Below are positions 60,031 through 64,000 of a stretch of 64,000 nucleotides of DNA, in pieces (the stretch's first letter is position 1; every line of letters begins with the position of its first letter). The notes under the pieces are model-generated. The model saw only the letters and a list, made by a program, of their open reading frames with translations, made no database searches and was not told the origin of the DNA. The stretch spans positions 124,001-188,000 of the forward strand of contig NZ_JACVOX010000003.1 in NCBI RefSeq assembly GCF_018882215.1, written 5' to 3'. Origin of the DNA: Polynucleobacter sp. AP-Kaivos-20-H2 (GTDB taxonomy: Bacteria; Pseudomonadota; Gammaproteobacteria; Burkholderiales; Burkholderiaceae). Both the position numbers and the translations under genes were made by a program.

Positions 60031-60730
60031 TAAGCTCTTGTAAGCGTTGTGGTGTGCCTACATCGTGCCATGGACCGAGATATTTTTCACCAGACACTTT
60101 ATTTTGCTCCATTGCAGTTCTCAATAGGGGTGCGAGCTTAGCTGGGGCACCGAAGACTAAGTCTTTAAATAAATCTTTGTGATAGATCCCAATTCCCGAA
60201 AAGGTGAGTTTTTCGGCGCTGCTGGGCCCAGTATCCTCAACGGATGTGCCTTGGAGGTAAAAATCACCTTCGGGGTGCTGGGCTGGGTTGGGGACCATTA
60301 ATAAGTGGGCCAAAGGCTTGCTGGCATCCGCGCGCATTTTGGTGGCCGTATCCAATAACTGGGTAATTGGTAAGTTCGGGCTAAATACATCCCCATTAAT
60401 GACTAAGAAGTAGTCTTCGGGCGCAATGATGGGGAGTGCCTTACAAATGCCCCCAGCAGTTTCTAGGGCCTTGCCTTCTGGGGAGTATTGAATGTGAAGC
60501 CCAAATTGCCCTCCATTACCTAGGGCTGCCTCAATTTTTTCACCCAACCAAGCGTGGTTAATCACAACATCCTGAATCTTTGCCCTCGCCAGTGCTTCCA
60601 AATGCCACTCCAGCAAAGATTTGTTCTGAATGCTGAGTAAGGGCTTGGGCAAATTATCCGTCAGGGGGCGCATACGTTCGCCGCGTCCAGCTGCCAGTAA
60701 AAAACAAGGTATGGAGTTGAGCTGACTCAT
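60014..60730 (-). CDS. murU: N-acetylmuramate alpha-1-phosphate uridylyltransferase
   Basis: MurU converts MurNAc 1-phosphate to UDP-MurNAc in the recycling route that bypasses de novo synthesis. The 238-residue nucleotidyltransferase starts with FLLAAGRGERMRPLTDNLPKPLL (in part) and has LVINGDVFSPN and PWHDVGTPQRLQELN. It lies 10 bases after amgK, and the amgK-murU pair is what distinguishes it from other sugar nucleotidyltransferases. Confidence 0.92.
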   Translation of the reverse strand: MSQLNSIPCFLLAAGRGERMRPLTDNLPKPLLSIQNKSLLEWHLEALARAKIQDVVINHAWLGEKIEAALGNGGQFGLHIQYSPEGKALETAGGICKALPIIAPEDYFLVINGDVFSPNLPITQLLDTATKMRADASKPLAHLLMVPNPAQHPEGDFYLQGTSVEDTGPSSAEKLTFSGIGIYHKDLFKDLVFGAPAKLAPLLRTAMEQNKVSGEKYLGPWHDVGTPQRLQELNAAYE

Positions 60731-60740
60731 GGCTTATGAA

Positions 60741-61742
60741 TTACGCTTGGCTGACGCGTGTGGATTCCAGAATTCGGGCTAATGGTTTTAGTTCAATATA
60801 ACGGTTCGCTGTCGCAATGGCATATTCCAGTACGAGCGGAATGTCCTTGATGTAGCCATCCTTACCATCACGATGAAAGAGTCTTGCAAAAATACCCAAA
60901 ACTTTAAGGTGGCGCTGTAATCCCATCCATTCAAAATCGCGATAGAACTGTCCAAAATCATTTGGCATTGGCAGTCCTGCTTTACGACCTTCTTCCCAAA
61001 ATTTAATGACCCAATCAATTACACGTTCTTCTGGCCATGCAATGTAAGCATCACGCCACAGGGAAGAAGCATCATAAGTAATAGGTCCGTAAACTGCATC
61101 CTGAAAGTCAATTACGCCAGGATTATTTTTTTCAGTCACCATCAAGTTACGAGAATGGTAATCACGATGAACATACACCTTAGCTTGAGCTAAATTATTT
61201 TCAATAATGAACTCAAAAGATTTTTTGAGTTGCTCTGTTTGTTGTTCGCTCAAATTGATATCGAGATGTTTCTTGAGATACCATTCTGGAAATAAATCCA
61301 ATTCCCGTTGTAATAGCGCTTCATCATAGTTTGGTAAAACGCCGGGCCTGCTCGCCAATTGCATGAGTACTAAGGCGTGAGTTGCATTTCTGTAGAGCTG
61401 GTCAGCTGTGTCATCGTTGAGATCGGCTAAGTAAGTTTTTGTGCCTAAGTCGTTTAGTAGCAAGAAGCCCGCCGTAAGATTTTGCTCTAGGATTTTTGGC
61501 ACATTTAAACCTGCCTCTAAGAGCAATAAATCGACCTTTATGAAGGTATCCAAAGGCTCATGTTGGGGTGGGGCATCCATTACGATCAAAGTTCCAAAAT
61601 TGGGCTTTTTGGACTCAATTCGGAAATAGCGTCGAAAGCTGGCATCAGCCGAGGCTGGCACCAAAGAGTCGAGATCTAATTGCCAGCTAGCTTCTAGGGC
61701 TTTTAGCCAGTTACGGAGGGTATTTAAGCGTGAGTCAGTCAT
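60741..61742 (-). CDS. amgK: N-acetylmuramate/N-acetylglucosamine kinase
   Basis: AmgK phosphorylates MurNAc and GlcNAc at C1. The ATG at 61742 (MTDSRLNTLRNWL) is preferred over an upstream one at 61784 that would run into the lptD start. The protein has about 333 residues of the aminoglycoside-phosphotransferase fold: FRRYFRIE, the catalytic VYVHRDYHSRNLMV and VIDFQDAVYGPITYD. It is followed by murU and is divergent from lptD with 33 bases between starts. Confidence 0.92.
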   Translation of the reverse strand: MTDSRLNTLRNWLKALEASWQLDLDSLVPASADASFRRYFRIESKKPNFGTLIVMDAPPQHEPLDTFIKVDLLLLEAGLNVPKILEQNLTAGFLLLNDLGTKTYLADLNDDTADQLYRNATHALVLMQLASRPGVLPNYDEALLQRELDLFPEWYLKKHLDINLSEQQTEQLKKSFEFIIENNLAQAKVYVHRDYHSRNLMVTEKNNPGVIDFQDAVYGPITYDASSLWRDAYIAWPEERVIDWVIKFWEEGRKAGLPMPNDFGQFYRDFEWMGLQRHLKVLGIFARLFHRDGKDGYIKDIPLVLEYAIATANRYIELKPLARILESTRVSQA

Positions 61743-61775
61743 GGTCGATTCGTATAATAAGGCGGGTCTGGATCT

Positions 61776-64000
61776 ATGAATCATTATCGCCGTCGCGCTG
61801 GCCTTTGCGCTCCTCTTTTCTTAGTTGCAACTCTGCGTGTGATTCTCGGGGTGGCAACCTTACAGTTTGCACCCTTGCTTAGGGCTCAGACCCCCTCACC
61901 GCTGCCTACTGCTTCAAAGCCCGCCGAGGCGCCGGTAATTCTCCCAGATCGCGGCAAGGTAACCGTGCTTAAGTTAGATGATCAATTGCGTACTGGCATC
62001 CCGATCCAGGATGGTAAAGCACTCACATTTACTTCGAGTGATGTAATTGATGGAGTGGTTGATAGAGATATGCATCTGCAAGGACGTGCACAAATTCGTC
62101 GCAACGGAACTTTTATCAAAGGCGACGAAATTATTTATGACCCAGACACTGATATAGCGGATGTAGTTGGTAATGCAGAGTTAATTAAAAACAATACAAA
62201 CTTTAAGGGACCAAAAGCAAAGTTTAATGTTGACGCACGCAGTGGTTCAATGGATCTTCCCGTGTATCAGTTTGGTGACACTCCCGCAAGTGGAAAAGCA
62301 AATAAATTAACTATTAAAGGTGGCGACGTTTTTAGTTTTGATGATGCGACCTATTCAACTTGTAATCCGCAAAATTTAGATTGGTATTTTTCAGCTAGCA
62401 AAATTGAAATTGATACTGAGCAAAAAGAGATGCAGGGAGAGCATGGGGTAATGCATCTTTTTGATGTCCCGGTCGCATATGTCCCTTACTTTAGTTTGCC
62501 AACCGGCAAAGAGAGAAGATCGGGTTTACTCGCACCAATTGCAGGATATAACTCAAAAAATGGTATCGATATTACTCAGCCCTACTATGTGAATATTGCG
62601 CCCGACAAAGACTTAACTATATTGCCGCGGTATATGAGTCAAAGAGGGGTCCAGCTTGGCATGGCTTATCGATTTATTAATCCCGCATATACCGGAAATG
62701 TGATGGGCGACTATCTCCCCAGCGACCAAAAGGCTGGCGGCATAAATCGTTGGCGCTACGATTGGCAGCAGCGCCAAAATCTGGTTGGATCAACCGTTGG
62801 GGGGCCAGGCTCTGTAAATGCTTATATCAATGCAGCAAAGGTTTCGGATAATCAATATCCAACTGATTTTTCGCAAACGGTAGCGGGTAGTGTTACAAGT
62901 CAGTTCCGCCAAGAAGTAGGGTTTCTATCGCAGCTACCGTCAAGTTTGAGCAACTGGACGATCGGTGCAAAAGCTCAGACCTTCCAAACTTTGCAGCCGA
63001 ACTTACCAAGTGTAGTTGGCGCCCCTTACAATATTCTTCCACAGGTAACGGCTGTGTATCGTAGTAATTTAGTTCCATCTGTATCGGGTTCTGATGGCAA
63101 GTACATCACCTTACCGACGGGGCCTACAACCATGTTGGCTACCGACTTTACTCGCTTTCAGTACAACATTGCTAGCGCTCCCCCTGGTTCCGCTCCCGGA
63201 GTATTTAGTCAAGCCGACCGAACTGTTGTAAAGGGCGCAATTGAATATCCTACAAATACCCCTGGGTATTACGTGCGTCCAAAAGTTTCTTTTCAGTCCA
63301 ATACATATAACGCGATTGCTTTTCAGCCGGGCTATCAGCCTGCCCAAGGGTTTGTAATTCCTACGGTGAGTCTTGATAGTGGTTTAGCTTTCGAAAGAGA
63401 TGCATTGGAAATGGGTAGCTTTTTTGGTCGAGACATGTTGCTAAGTCTTGAGCCAAGAGCATTCTATGTATACACACCTTATGTCAATCAAGCGAATACC
63501 CCTTTGTTTGATACTGCTGATGCAGGATTTGGTATGTCGCAAATTTTTAGCGAGAATACTTTTATTGGTAACGACCGTATCTCTGATAGTAATAAGATGA
63601 CAGTTGGTTTAACTAGTCGAATCGCCGAGGCAACAACAGGGGCTGATCGCGCAGTTCTTACTTTGGCCCAGCAACAACAATTTTCTCCGCAGAAAGTTGG
63701 GCTTACGGGAAATATTGCAAGCCCTACTGCTTATTCAGATACCTTGGGTTCGGCATCGGTTCGAATAATGGGTAATTTCAATGCAGATTTTTTTGGGGAT
63801 TACAACACCCAACTGAATCGATTTGTTCAGACCACGGTGGGTGGTAGCTGGCGCCCAACCCCAGGCCGTAGTTTGAATTTTGGATATCGAAACGTTTGGC
63901 AACCACCTATTCAGGCATCTTCATTTAATCCGATAGCAACGCAAGCGGCCACAACTACCGATCAGTATAATATTTCTGGTCAATGGCCAGTCACGAGAGA
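61776..64000 (+). CDS. lptD: LPS-assembly protein LptD, N-terminal part (runs off the window)
   Basis: An open frame without stop runs from the ATG at 61776 to the edge, at least 741 codons. It starts with a hydrophobic signal region (about residues 14-40), then a proline-rich linker, an OstA/LptA-like domain (FTSSDVIDGVVDRDMHLQGRAQIRRNG in part, DEIIYDPDTDIADVVGNAEL in part), and the ATYSTCNPQNLDWYF block with the conserved cysteine. The remainder is the beta-barrel. LptD inserts LPS into the outer membrane with LptE. Its 3' end is outside the window. Confidence 0.94.
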   Translation, partial: MNHYRRRAGLCAPLFLVATLRVILGVATLQFAPLLRAQTPSPLPTASKPAEAPVILPDRGKVTVLKLDDQLRTGIPIQDGKALTFTSSDVIDGVVDRDMHLQGRAQIRRNGTFIKGDEIIYDPDTDIADVVGNAELIKNNTNFKGPKAKFNVDARSGSMDLPVYQFGDTPASGKANKLTIKGGDVFSFDDATYSTCNPQNLDWYFSASKIEIDTEQKEMQGEHGVMHLFDVPVAYVPYFSLPTGKERRSGLLAPIAGYNSKNGIDITQPYYVNIAPDKDLTILPRYMSQRGVQLGMAYRFINPAYTGNVMGDYLPSDQKAGGINRWRYDWQQRQNLVGSTVGGPGSVNAYINAAKVSDNQYPTDFSQTVAGSVTSQFRQEVGFLSQLPSSLSNWTIGAKAQTFQTLQPNLPSVVGAPYNILPQVTAVYRSNLVPSVSGSDGKYITLPTGPTTMLATDFTRFQYNIASAPPGSAPGVFSQADRTVVKGAIEYPTNTPGYYVRPKVSFQSNTYNAIAFQPGYQPAQGFVIPTVSLDSGLAFERDALEMGSFFGRDMLLSLEPRAFYVYTPYVNQANTPLFDTADAGFGMSQIFSENTFIGNDRISDSNKMTVGLTSRIAEATTGADRAVLTLAQQQQFSPQKVGLTGNIASPTAYSDTLGSASVRIMGNFNADFFGDYNTQLNRFVQTTVGGSWRPTPGRSLNFGYRNVWQPPIQASSFNPIATQAATTTDQYNISGQWPVTR

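Noticed and set aside
62893..63347. Two minus-strand open frames of 61 and 78 codons
   Set aside because: They are shadows of the lptD frame, which is open through the whole region and has LptD features.

Overview
The window is a dense, almost purely chromosomal stretch from a betaproteobacterium of the order Burkholderiales. The most likely source is Polynucleobacter or a close relative. The gene orders (ctaB-SCO1-rpoH; mutM/TPR-lolB-ispE-tRNA-Gln-prs-rplY-pth; lptC-lptA-lptB-hpf-ptsN-hprK-rapZ; ubiE-Tim44-ubiJ-ubiB; dusB-fis-purH-ruvCAB), the moderate G+C, very short intergenic gaps and missing linker genes suggest a streamlined free-living freshwater relative of Burkholderia/Ralstonia. The genus assignment is inference from gene content, not a database result.

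Layout. 1-8 kb: end of ctaB, a SCO1-type copper chaperone, rpoH under an apparent CIRCE/HrcA operator, ftsY, two M16 peptidases, rsmD, coaD, a 2[4Fe-4S] ferredoxin and pth. 7.6-16.6 kb: rplY, prs, tRNA-Gln, ispE and an unusual TPR-LolB fusion on the minus strand; mutM and mutY on plus; then rapZ, hprK, ptsN and hpf. 16.7-20.3 kb: LPS export and Kdo synthesis (lptB, lptA, lptC, kdsC, kdsD). 20.3-30.4 kb: a Kef-type antiporter, uvrA, an MFS transporter, ssb, queF, a 5'-nucleotidase and ilvA. 30.5-46 kb: a long plus-strand run with a 1279-residue FAD/Fe-S oxidoreductase, a DUF971 protein, ubiE, a Tim44-like protein, ubiJ, ubiB, a DUF502 protein, aspS, a Nudix hydrolase, an Atm1-type ABC exporter, glycerate 2-kinase and pyrC. 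46-50 kb: RNase P RNA, an OsmC protein, a candidate small RNA or attenuated leader, rplM-rpsI, argC and erpA. 49.7-64 kb: anmK, tyrS, ruvB-ruvA-ruvC, purH, fis, dusB, a UbiH-like hydroxylase, pepP, murU, amgK and the 5' part of lptD, which runs off the window.

How the genes work together. Several pathways are represented more than once: LPS transport (LptA, B, C, D plus KdsC and KdsD), ubiquinone synthesis (UbiE, UbiJ, UbiB, a UbiH-like protein), peptidoglycan recycling through MurNAc (AnmK, AmgK, MurU), base-excision repair (MutM, MutY), Holliday-junction processing (RuvABC) and a nitrogen-PTS/HPr-kinase/RapZ regulatory cluster. I see no prophage, insertion sequence, CRISPR array or obvious island.

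The observations most worth following are: (i) the LolB domain fused to a TPR protein with no lipobox; (ii) a terminator-ended, promoter-led hairpin RNA upstream of rplM; (iii) a consensus CIRCE lying over the rpoH -35 box; (iv) rpoN and ftsEX missing from loci where relatives usually carry them; and (v) a set of stop-codon-embedded inverted repeats with a GCTTAA/TTAAGC core at gene ends.
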